Source: Monomorium pharaonis (taxonomy: Eukaryota; Arthropoda; Insecta; Hymenoptera; Formicidae). Taken from it: DNA of 64,000 nucleotides. Shown here in pieces: positions 54,230-64,000 of the stretch (the stretch's first letter is position 1; every line of letters starts with the position of its first letter). The notes below the pieces were generated by a model that saw only the letters and a program-made list of their open reading frames with translations, was not told the origin of the DNA and ran no database searches. The stretch spans positions 30,790,890 through 30,854,889 of the forward strand of contig NC_050467.1 in the NCBI RefSeq assembly GCF_013373865.1. Direction: 5' to 3'. Both the position numbers and the translations under genes were made by a program.

Positions 54230-54600
54230 TGAAAAAGTAACGGATATTTTTACGGATATTCCAATCAATATATTTCTGATGATATTTCTGATAAACTACG
54301 AACGGAATTTTTATCCGTTCAATGTAATCGGAAATATTTATTTGTTACTTTTCCAATAGACAATCCGATTCTTTTTAACGGAAAATGGCTGGGAATTTTT
54401 CTCAGTGTATGATGCGGTTTGATAACGGTTCAATAGTGGTTCGATAGCTGTAGGATATGGTTCGATAGCGGTTCGACCGTGATTCGGCAGCTGTATGAAG
54501 CAGTTTGATAACGGTTCTTTATCTGTACGATGCGGTTTGATAATGGTTCAATAGATATACAATGCAGTTCGATATCTGTATATACAAAAAGAACAATATA
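54230..54600. repeat. Foldback segment and gttcgatag-type degenerate repeats
   Basis: 54230-54390 contains inverted motifs (gtaacggatatttttacgga / tccgttcaatgtaatcgga). 54410-54590 repeats gcggtttgataacggttc / ggttcgatagctgta about six times. Confidence 0.55.
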
Positions 54601-55325
54601 ATCAATTTGTAAACTATTTACAGCGAAATAATATTTATAACAAGTACGACGCAGTCAAATTATTGAATGAAATATGTGTAAAAACTTTAGTAGATTTCGC
54701 TCGTAGATTGCGAACTGATGGCTTATGTATCAGATAATATTATATACGACGCGTTACGAAATGAATAAGTGAAAAAAATTTATAAAACTATTCTAACTTA
54801 TTTTCTCTCTTCCCTATTCCTTTGCGGTATGATGGCGTGTGCAAAACTGAGTAAGAGGTACATAAATAAGATGGGTGGAAACGCATGTATGTGAATGGAA
54901 GACTGCGTATGAAAAAGTAAACGCAACGGATGAAAGAGAAAGAGCCGGAATGATTAGACTGTATGGGCGTACAGTTGGAAATATCGCTGATGGGCGAGGG
55001 AGATTCGCAATAGAGGGAGAGTGCGAGCACTGCGGCTATAGTGGTGGTCACAGCGGGCGTGATCTGGCGACGGCGCGCGGCGGTGGACGCCGGTGGGCGC
55101 GGATTCCCTCTCCCGCTTCCACGGACGGTCGCGGATCATGAAAATCATGTGTCAGCAATTCCTCAAAATCCTGTGTCAGCAATTCCCCTACGAGACTTCC
55201 CTATCCGCGTAACGTACGTTATGCCCCCTCCTCGCCGACAGTACCCCCCAAACACCTACTCCCCCCTCGGAGCTCCCGAGTCAGAACGCGCATAGTATCA
55301 ACTATTATGGTTGCGTAACAAATTT
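54601..55325. other. Spacer with a GC-rich block, no gene supported
   Basis: 55030-55290 is GC-rich (gcgcgcggcggtggacgccg) and includes a direct repeat ctgtgtcagcaattcc/atgtgtcagcaattcc. Short open frames on both strands lack motifs. Confidence 0.5.
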
Positions 55326-56702
55326 AGCAATAGTTACCAGATTTGCAGAAAATTTTAAAATGATACGTTTGTAACTCTGCTACCTGTTGCAGATGGTTCT
55401 GCAGCAGGATTATATAACGTTCTTATAAACCTTTTCAAGAAGTTTGGAATTCCATTAAAAGAAAGATTATGATAGGTTTTGTGGCTGACGGAGTCAATAC
55501 AATGATGGGCGATTATCATGCTTTAAAAACTATGTTAATTAACGATGTAACTGGATTCTTTGTATTAAAATGTACCTGTCATTCTTTGGCTTTATGTGCA
55601 TCGTATGCCTGCTTGAAATTACCTAAAGATCCTGAAAAATTTGTACGAGATGTACATTCATACATGAAATATAGTTTTGAAAGAACTTCCGAATTTAAAG
55701 AATTTCAACAATTTGTAGATTTAAAACCACATAAACTTCTATTACCAGCTCAAACTCGGTGGGTTTCTTTAATATCGGTCATTAAAAGCGTCTTAGAACA
55801 ATATAACGCGTTAACACTTCATTTTCAATCTCGATATTTTAATGATAAAGTCTAAGCATCCGAAAATATTTATAAAGAACTTCAAAATCTTTTAAATAAG
55901 ATCTTTAATTAGAATTTGTAGAATTTATATTGCCAATATTTACTAATATGAATTAATATGGAATTTCAAGCAGAAACACCTAAGATTCATTTATTGTATG
56001 ACAATATATCTTCGGCATATAAAACGATTCTTGAATGTTACATAAAAGAAGAAGTATTAAACTCCAAAGATATAAGTGAAATCCAATATAGAAATCCACA
56101 CAATTTTGTTTCAATAGAAAATTTGTACTTAGGACCAAAAGTAAATGGACAATAACAAAAATTAGATGTAAAAATTACTGCACAAGAAAAACATAATATA
56201 AAACTAAGATGTTTGGCTTTCTATATAGAAAGTGCTCACCAAATATACTTAAGATTTTCTTTTAATGCACCACATATACAAGATTTAAAACATTTAACTT
56301 TTTTAAATCCCAAAAAGATGGATTTAATTATTTCAATAAAGCCTGCGGCAATATATTTCGACAAAATATTGTTAAATGTTAATTTAAATGAATTAAATAG
56401 AGAGTATAGTCTTCTTCGTAATAGTAATTTAAATAAAGATAAAGAAGTTTTGAAATTTTGGACGGAAACAAGCAATATTAAAAAAGGGGATGGTATCTCC
56501 TGCGTTTGATTTATTTTGCTTACCCCACAGTAGTGCTTACGTAGAAAGAATATTTAGTACCATAAATTTAAACAAAACAAAAGTAAAAAATCGATTAAAC
56601 ACTGATACCTTAATGGGTATATTACATACCAAAAAATACATATGTGATAACGGTGGAGACTGTTATAATTTTGTCATTAACAATAATTTTGGTAATTACT
56701 AA
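55326..56702 (+). pseudogene. Second hAT-family transposase relic
   Basis: Pieces in several frames: LAIVTRFAENFKM, VTLLPVADGSAAGLYN, IGFVADGVNTMMGDYHALKT (RNase-H fold), LKCTCHSLALCASYACLKLP, KLLLPAQTRWVSL and a C-terminal hATC-like VSPAFDLFCLPHSSAYVERIFSTINLNKTK. Stops and frameshifts throughout. It differs from the ZMYM1-like hAT at 45849; nearer to vertebrate KIAA1586/SCAN-linked hAT proteins. No ends were located. Confidence 0.75.
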
Positions 56703-56756
56703 AATGTAAGTTGTTTCTTCTATAGTTATAACTCGTTTATTATGATATTGTATGAA

Positions 56757-56905
56757 TTGTGATTTACTTTTAAGAAGATCTAGTAAACACTAATTAAGAA
56801 TACTATTACTTGATGTTTACTAGAATATTCCAGTAAACACCAAGTAACAATATCCTAAATTACTGTTAATAGTGTTTACTAGATCTTCTTAAAAGTAAAT
56901 CACAA
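56757..56905. repeat. 149-bp palindrome
   Basis: Arms of about 40 nt (gatttacttttaagaagatc...agtaaacac) are perfect inverse copies, and the inner parts also pair with mismatches around a central agaatattcc. Likely a foldback MITE. Confidence 0.85.
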
Positions 56906-58012
56906 TAATATATATTATGAGTGCTTTCCAGCTATGAAAAATTTTGTCGTCACTGTGTGACACAGTGTTACACAATGTCGAGTTGTAGCTAGAACGCTGT
57001 TTAGCTTTATTTTACCACCAGAGATTAGCAAAAGCAGTGATTAGCAAAAGATTTGTGCTGTAAATTAATATTAAAAAATTGTTTTAATATTAATATTTAA
57101 ATTGAGCATTTTCTAATAAGTCTCATTAAATGAGAGATACAGTCACAATGAATTATTTTATTTGTTTAACATTTGGTTAATAATGGAAGCTGAAATAATA
57201 TATGCACTGTAGTGTTTGCAAATAAATCCTTCCACTGCTGTAATTGGAAAATTATATAATCATTAATTATTAATTATATAAATTTTTAATTGTAATAGAA
57301 TGTAATATTTAATATTAATAGTTAACGTGTTTAAAAAATAGTAATAATTAATAGTAAATTTATCAATATATATTGATTATTGTATCATATACATTTGTAG
57401 TTGTAATAAATAATAAAATAAAGTATGCATTAGATATCTTCCATTATTTAAAAACCAATCTTTAATAAAATTGTGTTATTTATCTTTTTAATTTTTATTT
57501 TTTATTAACAGAGAGATTTTATAAAAATATTTTGAAATTATAATCACTCGAAAATTATATTTTTCAGAAATATTTAATGCGAATAATTTAACCGTTTAAC
57601 TGAAATTAGAAATTTCTAGCATTACATATTTTTATCTACAGAAAAATAAGTGATACCAAATGTAAAAACGTAAAAATGTTGATATTCGTGGAGTGACGAC
57701 ACAGTCGTACTTAACTCTTTAGCTGTGTACGATTGTGTCGACTTGTGTTGTAGTTGGAAAGCATCCTATATATGTTTATCATAATATAATTTTAAAGAAA
57801 TACTATAATTTTTTTTGAAAAAGTTTTGTGATTTTCAATGATATTTTTTTTTAAGTACTGTGATAGATACTTTTAAGAAAAAAACTGTAATATATTTTAA
57901 ATAAATGTTTACGTATAAATAATGTCGTCTGTTTATTTTAACGACATTCTATTATGTATTCTCATTGGCTTACGGTTGATAAAATAATTATCCGAGCCTA
58001 TCAGGACACGTA
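56906..58012. other. AT-rich spacer
   Basis: No gene. ggtgctttccagct-like sequence near 56919 and its inverse near 57757 (gttggaaagcatcc), both next to gtgtcgac/ttgtcgtcac motifs, hint at an old element of about 850 bp with inverted ends, which I cannot delimit. Confidence 0.35.
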
Positions 58013-58407
58013 ATGAGATGCCTGGTATGTGATCTAGCCATGAAAAATCGTATCGTGTACCGATCAGGAGTAATTTATATTTATATAATTAAATCGACAA
58101 AGCATGGAAGATCCATGCCGCGAACACGACGCGGCGGAAGGAAATATCAAATCCGCAAACTCTACAGACAATCCTTGTGCGAGCCAGTGCCGTCGTACGG
58201 TCTATTGGGCGCACTTGGTGGAGAGTATGATCCGTGGGATCCATATTTCGATCGCAACGCGACATCCAAGTTATTCGGTAAAAAAGTGAGTGATGCAGTA
58301 AGCACTTCTACCTCCAACCGACAACCTTTAGCAACGCAAACGTGCAAAACACAGTCAAGCATTCTTCGCCCCACGAAAAACTGCCGACCTCATTCCGATT
58401 CACGTCA
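58013..58407 (+). pseudogene. Unrecognised ORF interrupted by the CACTG element
   Basis: Frame MPRTRRGGRKYQIRKLYR (ATG 58115) continues through GLLGALGGEYDPWDPYFD to the insertion at 58408. After the element, sequence resumes at 60525 and, with the CA duplication counted once, stays open for about 37 codons to TAA near 60637. The basic N-terminus (RRGGRKYQIRKLYR) and lack of known motifs give no function. Alternative frames are also open on the right side. Confidence 0.35.
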
Positions 58408-60524
58408 CACTGCAAATCCAAGTGTGTTAATTTAACATATTTTTTCTGTGTAATTTTAAGTTTATACGTTTATTTGTGTTATTTAAACACACGTAAGTGT
58501 GTAATAGTTTCATTTTATACGGATCATGTGTATTACAATGCTTACGCATCTTAAGATGTGTAATAAAGTAAAACGTTTCGTAGTTTACAAACGTTTTATG
58601 AATTTTAAACGTGTTTAAATCTTTTGCGCGCATCAAAATTACAAAAAATTGATCCCAATCGAAATAATAAATTATGTGAATTATTGAAGAAGATGATGAA
58701 TTTGATGATAAAAGTGAGATTAACGTACTATTGTTTGAAAAACCATCAAATTTCGTAATCGATTCATCATCACCATCTACCAGTATCATTTCTGATGTTT
58801 CTCAAGGTATATACAAATCGATAACCCGTCTGACACGAATGTGGAAATATTATCTGAACCAATGAATATCGAAATACTACATACTGAACCAGCTGTTAAC
58901 CTAAATGATGTTAAACATAAAATATAGAATTCTCCAGTTATGATGGAAGATGTTAAAGAGAAGGTAAGCAAAATTTTTTATGTATATAATTATTTGTGCG
59001 AAAATATAATTCCAAACAGCTTATAAATAAAAAAACACAAATATAAACAATTATTTAATAGATTTTACTACATAGAACATAATAGAGGAAAAGAAGATAA
59101 TATAGCCACACCGTCTACATCTAATATTCATGATACTAAACAATTCGTACAAAGTCTACAAAAATAAACAGTTACATCTAAAGAGTCAGGATCCATATCA
59201 TATCCAGCAATGTTACCTTCACTATCTTACGATTTACAGTGCAAGCTTAAAAAAGACGGTATATTAAAAGCACAACGATATTTTATTTCATTTTGGGGTC
59301 AATATTTGCGGCAAGCAACATGTATAAAGTTAGATTATAGTAATCTTGCACGTAGTATCGTGACTGCATATCCAGAACTTGCTGGCGGTAGAAATGGTTG
59401 TGTAAGTATTATTATAAACATTATTATAAATTTTATAATCTTTAATTTTTATTTGTATAATAAATTGTTTTGTTTTACTAGGAAAATTGAAAATTCAATT
59501 GAGTACGTAAATCAGAAATCATAAAATCAATATGAAAAAACAGACCCAAAAAAGAGATTTTGAGAGCAACGGCAGATGCAAAAGTAATTCTGCAATTACT
59601 TTTGCATCTGCCGTTCAAACTTCTACAACGTAAGTTTAAAATCACTTTTTAATTTAGTAGTAAAAAAATTATATATTTAATATATTTGTATTTAGTAGTG
59701 TAAAAATATCTAATTTGGTTGTGATTATGATTTATTTTTTTAGAACACCAACAGAATCTGATATAACAAATGCTCTGAAAGAATTGGGAAAAAAATTTAT
59801 GGAAAATAACATGTCACATGTTAAGCGACTTTTAGAAATTACAATACCTATACGGAGACAATGGATTGAAAAAGAATCTAATCGAATTAGTGAAATTATT
59901 AAAAAATATCCATCGTTACAAAATTACGAAATGGTAATTATTCAATACTTTTAAAGTATGTTCTACCAATTCATAAATATCAAATTACCATGATACTTAT
60001 AATTATTGACATATATGTTACTACTTAATAATACTACCTAATAATACTAATTAATAATATGTATATGTATACATGTATTAAAAAAATGTTTTATAAAGTT
60101 ACATAATTATTTTCAAAAAATATATTAAAAAATTAAAAAGTATCTATTTATTTTCAGTTATCTTCACGTACGTTATTATTTAAAAGTTTGGAAGTACAAA
60201 ATGTGTAATTTGTTGCGTGTAATAAATAGCGTGCTAATATGTAAAAGTTTGGAAGTATCACGTTTTCTTAAGAGAACAAAATATTAATAAAATATTAATA
60301 TTATTTTGTTTTCTTATAAAAACGTGGCGCTTTTAAACTTCTACACAGTAGTGTGGCACTTATTACACACAATAAATTACACATTATATGCGTATTAATT
60401 TAGTGTGTTGAATTAACACGTATTAAACGTGTTCCAATTTTACACACGAAGAAATGTTTTAAAAGTGGCTTCAACGAAATACACGCATTAAGCGTGTTAA
60501 ATTAACACACTTGGATTTGCAGTG
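58408..60524. mobile_element. CACTG-ended inverted-repeat transposon, 2.1 kb
   Basis: Terminal inverted repeats CACTGCAAATCCAAGTGTGT ... and inverse ...ACACACTTGGATTTGCAGTG match over about 30 bp (to ttaatttaaca). Subterminal regions are full of acacgt/gtgtaata motifs. Flanks suggest a CA duplication. The ends and short duplication suggest an EnSpm/CACTA-type relative, unproven. Confidence 0.75.
58660..59953 (+). pseudogene. Multi-exon gene relic within the CACTG element
   Basis: Exon-like pieces with GT donors: about 58672-58804 (INVLLFEKPSNFVIDSSSPS), about 58830-58963, about 59064-59402 (LPSLSYDLQCKLKKDGILKA, LARSIVTAYPELAGGRNGC), about 59481-59630 and 59744-59932 (TESDITNALKELGKKFMENN, IPIRRQWIEKESNRISEI). 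It resembles SAMD3-like proteins abundant in TE-rich insect and cnidarian genomes. In-frame stops lie in the second, third and fourth pieces. Function unknown. Confidence 0.45.
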
Positions 60525-60639
60525 CAAGGAAGCCTGAATCGACATCGACAGAATCAGCAAGGACGACACCAGATAGGGACCTTACGCTTCCTGCCAGCGG
60601 GTATGTCATTGGCTCAAGCGCCAAACCTCTTTTAACTCA

Positions 60640-61054
60640 AGCTTCGTCGCGACCGCGCCGCAAAATCTAAATAGAACATCGGAAATTTAGTCGATTCTTA
60701 TTTGTGACGTGCGTGCAAGTAATTCGCCATTAATTCGGGCCATCTTCCTTTCGACAACGCGGCCGCAGCCAACACGTGGAGACGCCGCCGCCATTTTCTC
60801 CATACGGGCTATACCCCCACCCTCGCCCCGGCACCGTTGGGGAGGGCCGAACGACCACGCGCGCATAGATTTCTCGCGCATAACTATTAAATAAAAAGTG
60901 ATATTTTATCCCTGGAGGGACAGAATTCCATTGGGTTGCAAAGAATTATTAAATCTTTATTCGCCGCGACCTACGTCTCATAAAATGCGAGCGCTATGAA
61001 TCCGCTTTCTAGGGAAAATCCACAGACGCTTTTTCCCATGAGACCTTATGAAAG
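60640..61054. other. GC-rich spacer with inverse ATGGCGGC motif
   Basis: 60740-60870 is GC-rich and includes gccgccgccattttctcc, the reverse of the aaaatggcggc motif in the repeats at 62587-62760. Possible promoter-like region. No ORF supported. Confidence 0.4.
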
Positions 61055-61369
61055 TTGGAGCGAAACATTTGCGTTGTCGCGTTCTTATATAGAAACCGAG
61101 AGACTCACGCCATTATTTGGGACGAGTGCTACGTAGAACGCGTAGAAACCACGTTAAACGAACGCGTCTACCGTCACTACGTGCATATTGGAACGCGAAC
61201 ATGCTACGAGGAGTGCCCCGAGGTGTTAATTAACGAACGGGCGTATCACGCGTACGACAGATGCACATCGATTTCTTAATTATTTAGATGAAACCGGCAA
61301 CGATCCTTAGAATCTTTCGGAACCGACAATTATCGCTATTATCCAAATCGTCACTCCGGTCGTCGAGTG
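61055..61369 (+). pseudogene. Unknown gene fragment, paralogue 1
   Basis: Encodes ATIWDEC-type sequence (HAIIWDECYVERVETTLNER, VYRHYVHIGTRTCYEEC, YHAYDRC). A frameshift near 61262 moves the continuation (FLNYLDETGNDP, EPTIIAIIQIVTPVVE, stop at 61367-61369) to another frame, with one TAG. It matches the leftward ORF 62079-62648 along its length. Cys spacing (CYEEC ... C) suggests a structured domain. No family known to me. Confidence 0.5.
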
Positions 61370-61693
61370 AGACATCGAGCGCGCATTCGATTCGTCACGC
61401 TTTCCCTTTTCCGTGTCGAGTCTCCTAAAAGAGTTTGGTCAAGACCGTACACATTTACCCTTACATATCAAAGGTACATGTGTTTTTGGATCCGGCCGCC
61501 TCGTTTACCTACACTGGGTATCCACTGCCAAATGCCTGACTTCTTTATTATTCGTACACAAAATCGGTAAAGACAACATTTTTTGTTAAATGTGCCACTC
61601 TCAACTACTAGCTGAGAATCGCCCAAAATATATATTAAAGTATCGACATTATTTACACGTTGGTCGCGTTACGAATAAATTGCCAATTACGAT

Positions 61694-61840
61694 TATCCAG
61701 CCCCGCTTCCGTGCGCCACTGTAGAGAGTGCATAGAAATTCTTCGGGATTTCCTCGAATACCTGGAGCGGTCCGGTGAAGAGCCTTACAATTCCGAACAC
61801 TCGACCACGGTTTTGATAAACGTAACTACCATCCGACGTC
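61694..61840 (+). pseudogene. Unknown gene fragment, paralogue 2 (C-terminal only)
   Basis: VRHCRECIEILRDFLEYLER and GEEPYNSEHSTTVLINV match the C-terminal part of paralogues 1 and 3. The upstream part is absent. 61370-61693 shows nothing I can assign. Confidence 0.45.
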
Positions 61841-62078
61841 ATCTTCTACCTCCCTCCCTGCCAGCGGCGAAAATAAAGCTTTTCTTTCGATTTTTTATTA
61901 CGTAAGTTATCATTCGGTTTACATAAATTTTTGTCGCTGTTACATCGCGGCGGTATACGGGTATACATGTTCGGTAACGTTGCCTTTATCGCGACTATAC
62001 TAAGGATACGAAAATCGGGGAGGGGGAGGGATGTAGGAATCTTTTAAATTTGATTACGCTGAATTTCTCCACTCCTGG

Positions 62079-62648
62079 CTATTCTGTACGAGAAGTAATA
62101 ATTTGAGTTATCGCAACGACGATCGGCTCGGGGTTATTGTACGGTTTGTCGCCTGTTTCGCGTAAATACTCGAGAAATCCTTCGCGTACTCTAATGCACG
62201 TATTACAATCTGCGTAGGATTGCATCAGGAGAAGAATAATGCAGCATTCAGAACATTTTTCAAGTCGTACCTGAGTTCCAATATAAAGATAATGACGATA
62301 CACGCGATTGAAAAGAGTGGGCTTGGGATGGTCCGTGTTGTACTCGTTACAGAGAATAATATTATTTCTACAATTCCGATAAAATAACGATACGGCGCAG
62401 AGCGCGGTCTCACTCCAGTCGTCGTATAGTCGCTGACTTATTACTCGAATACGGAGAACTAGTGGATTGACGCGGGCACATCTTAAATCCTTTCCATGCA
62501 TTAAATATGAATTATTTGCATTTGCAGTATATTGTTTTATTAATCTTATTATTTCGACAAAGGAAAAAGACGCCAGGATATTACTGATGGCGTCGTCACA
62601 TGTTCGGAAAGATGGCGGCGTCGGTAGCGTGGGTGATAGCGTCACCAC
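62079..62648 (-). CDS. Unknown gene, paralogue 3 (open, 189 aa)
   Basis: Leftward open frame. The N-terminal 30 codons overlap the ATGGCGGC repeats and may be non-coding. The rest has RLYDDWSETALCAVSLFYRN, FNRVYRHYLYIGTQVRLEKC, CNTCIRVREGFLEYLRETGD and PYNNPEPIVVAITQI. It is inverted relative to paralogues 1 and 2. No membrane segment or known motif. Undamaged, so it may be functional. Confidence 0.45.
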   Translation of the reverse strand: MVTLSPTLPTPPSFRTCDDAISNILASFSFVEIIRLIKQYTANANNSYLMHGKDLRCARVNPLVLRIRVISQRLYDDWSETALCAVSLFYRNCRNNIILCNEYNTDHPKPTLFNRVYRHYLYIGTQVRLEKCSECCIILLLMQSYADCNTCIRVREGFLEYLRETGDKPYNNPEPIVVAITQIITSRTE

Positions 62649-62760
62649 GCGTTCCGAAAAGATGGCGGCGTTAGTGGCGTCGCTGACGGTACGACTGCGC
62701 GTCCGGAGAAAATGGCGGCACGGATAGCATGAATCATAGCGTCACCACGTGCCGTAAACG
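62587..62760. repeat. Three diverged about 58-bp repeats with AARATGGCGGC motifs
   Basis: aaagatggcggcgtcg, aaaagatggcggcgttag and gaaaatggcggcacgg recur with gatagcgtcaccacg between. The core matches the YY1/Pho consensus (AAGATGGCGGC), often found in promoters. It lies at the 5' side of the leftward ORF. Confidence 0.7.
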
Positions 62761-64000
62761 AGACTACTTTTATTAACGATTAATCACGAAAAAATGGGAT
62801 TAGCTTGTATGTCGCTGTGAAGTGGATCAAGATGAGACTTAATTCGCGAGCAGTAGCTTTGTGATTGGGAGTTCTAAAGGATTATACTCGCTGACACGTG
62901 GTTAGAGGGAGTCGTCGCAGTTAATTTGTTGTTAGTGTTGTTAATTAATAATTGAGATGGTCCTACCTTTAGATGAACTTTTCCCTTGCTGGTCTGCGTG
63001 CTTGAATCGTTCTTCGTGAATACTCTGGGCTGTGCTTCTCTAGTTGCGAAAATACTGGGATCAGCGTGGATGCGGAGAGTTTTCAAGAATCACTCACTTT
63101 GATAATTGTTAAACACTACGCGTATATTTATACGTACATTAATAAGAAATACAAATAGTTTGCTACGTTACAAAGAATTAGTTGCTTATTCACTACTTTT
63201 GATTACACAATGAAATAGTAGAACTTATAGATTGAAACTCTTCTAAGAGAGATGAACGGCGCGCTAACGCGGAGAGAGACTAAGACGAGTCGGAGTAAGA
63301 AATAGAACTGCACGTGCGACTTCGCGCACTCCGGGCAGATTTGGCCGAGTTGCCCGGCCACGCAAGGCCGACGCATGCGCTTACGAGTTAAAAACAGTAA
63401 CGTATCACAAATTTACGGACTCTCGTGACTACACACAGGCGCGCGTGGATAAGTAGAGATTAAAATAATAATATAATGATGAAAAATACATTTTTCTGTA
63501 AGTAAGAAGAATATTTTATTTGGCAGAAATTATTATATCAAAATTCGTTGCAATTAAAGGAAGGAAAACCATTAAAAATCTCAACAGAATTTATAAAATT
63601 TACATTTTATGTTTAAATTAAAAGCAAATGTTTAACAAAACAAGTGATATTTTTTTGTTACGAAGGGGAAAAACTTTGTACAGCATTTCTTGGGCCGATA
63701 ACCTAATGGTTCTCGACTCAAGAAGGCAAAGACACGAATGCCTGTACACTTGGGTAATATGAGATTTCATGTAAGGTACATCGCTAAAGATTCTACCTTC
63801 ATGACCTACTCACTAAAAATCTGTCATAAGCTAATCTACTATAACTATTATAAATTGCCATAATAATAATTATAAACTATTAAAATAATAAAGAATAATT
63901 CTATTCTAATTTTTTTTGTTTATTTATATTTATTGATTCTCTATAAAAAATATGTATTATAATTATAAATAATACAACTAAATTATCATATATATATTAT
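62761..64000. other. Terminal stretch without a supported gene
   Basis: 62761-63430 has moderate GC with a GC-rich part near 63300-63380 (gcgcactccgggcagat). 63430-64000 is AT-rich. No ORF, repeat end or RNA gene could be supported. Confidence 0.5.

Noticed and set aside
1..64000. tRNA, rRNA, riboswitch or bacterial-type promoter/terminator
   Set aside because: I saw no cloverleaf, rRNA core or Shine-Dalgarno pattern. The context is eukaryotic with spliced transposon genes.

Overview
This window reads as a transposon island from an arthropod nuclear genome, most likely a hymenopteran and perhaps an ant. The evidence is AT-rich spacers, short (about 65-90 bp) GT-AG introns, many microsatellites and a stack of nested eukaryotic mobile elements. 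There is no bacterial operon, CRISPR array, rRNA, recognisable tRNA or clear single-copy host gene. The organism assignment is inference.

Three same-orientation copies of a Polinton/Maverick (virus-like, self-synthesising DNA transposon) form the backbone. Polinton 0 is only an integrase fragment (3164-3847). Polinton A begins inside it at 3848 and runs to at least 21.3 kb. It carries a leftward gene (5322-6140), a spliced gene ending in protein-primed DNA polymerase B (7450-16884), a packaging ATPase (17661-18374), a conserved late-type protein, an integrase stub, a basic virion-type protein and a Cys-pair ORF. Polinton B (29430-53525) repeats this order and keeps the integrase plus the start of a penton-like gene. 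Both have stops and frameshifts, and some lesions are identical in A and B.

A second system is an LTR retroelement family with very long (2.3-2.8 kb) LTRs that begin TGTTACGTCC and end GGACGTAACA, with 4-bp target duplications. One 5'-truncated copy (30750-37684) shows a chuvirus-like envelope glycoprotein, a Tudor-domain ORF, a polypurine tract and a 3' LTR. Solo LTRs lie at 9103-11907 and 22643-24967, and an LTR 3' part at 1-2025. Each LTR has a TATA box, a short intron, an ORF and AATAAA. In all four the ATG is assembled by splicing, because exon 1 ends in A and exon 2 begins TG. The product has an arginine-rich N-terminus, a variable repeat-rich middle and a conserved C-terminus.

Other elements are a 4.1-kb ZMYM1-like hAT with a perfect 8-bp target duplication inside the Polinton B ATPase, an older hAT relic, a tnp2-like transposase relic split by a solo LTR, a CACTG-ended element that interrupts an ORF, several foldback elements, and three related fragments of an unrecognised gene at 61-62.6 kb beside repeats with YY1/Pho-like motifs. 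The strongest candidates for undescribed biology are the LTR-encoded spliced gene, the Tudor ORF in an envelope-bearing retroelement, and the seven-exon, all-phase-1 polymerase gene of the Polinton.
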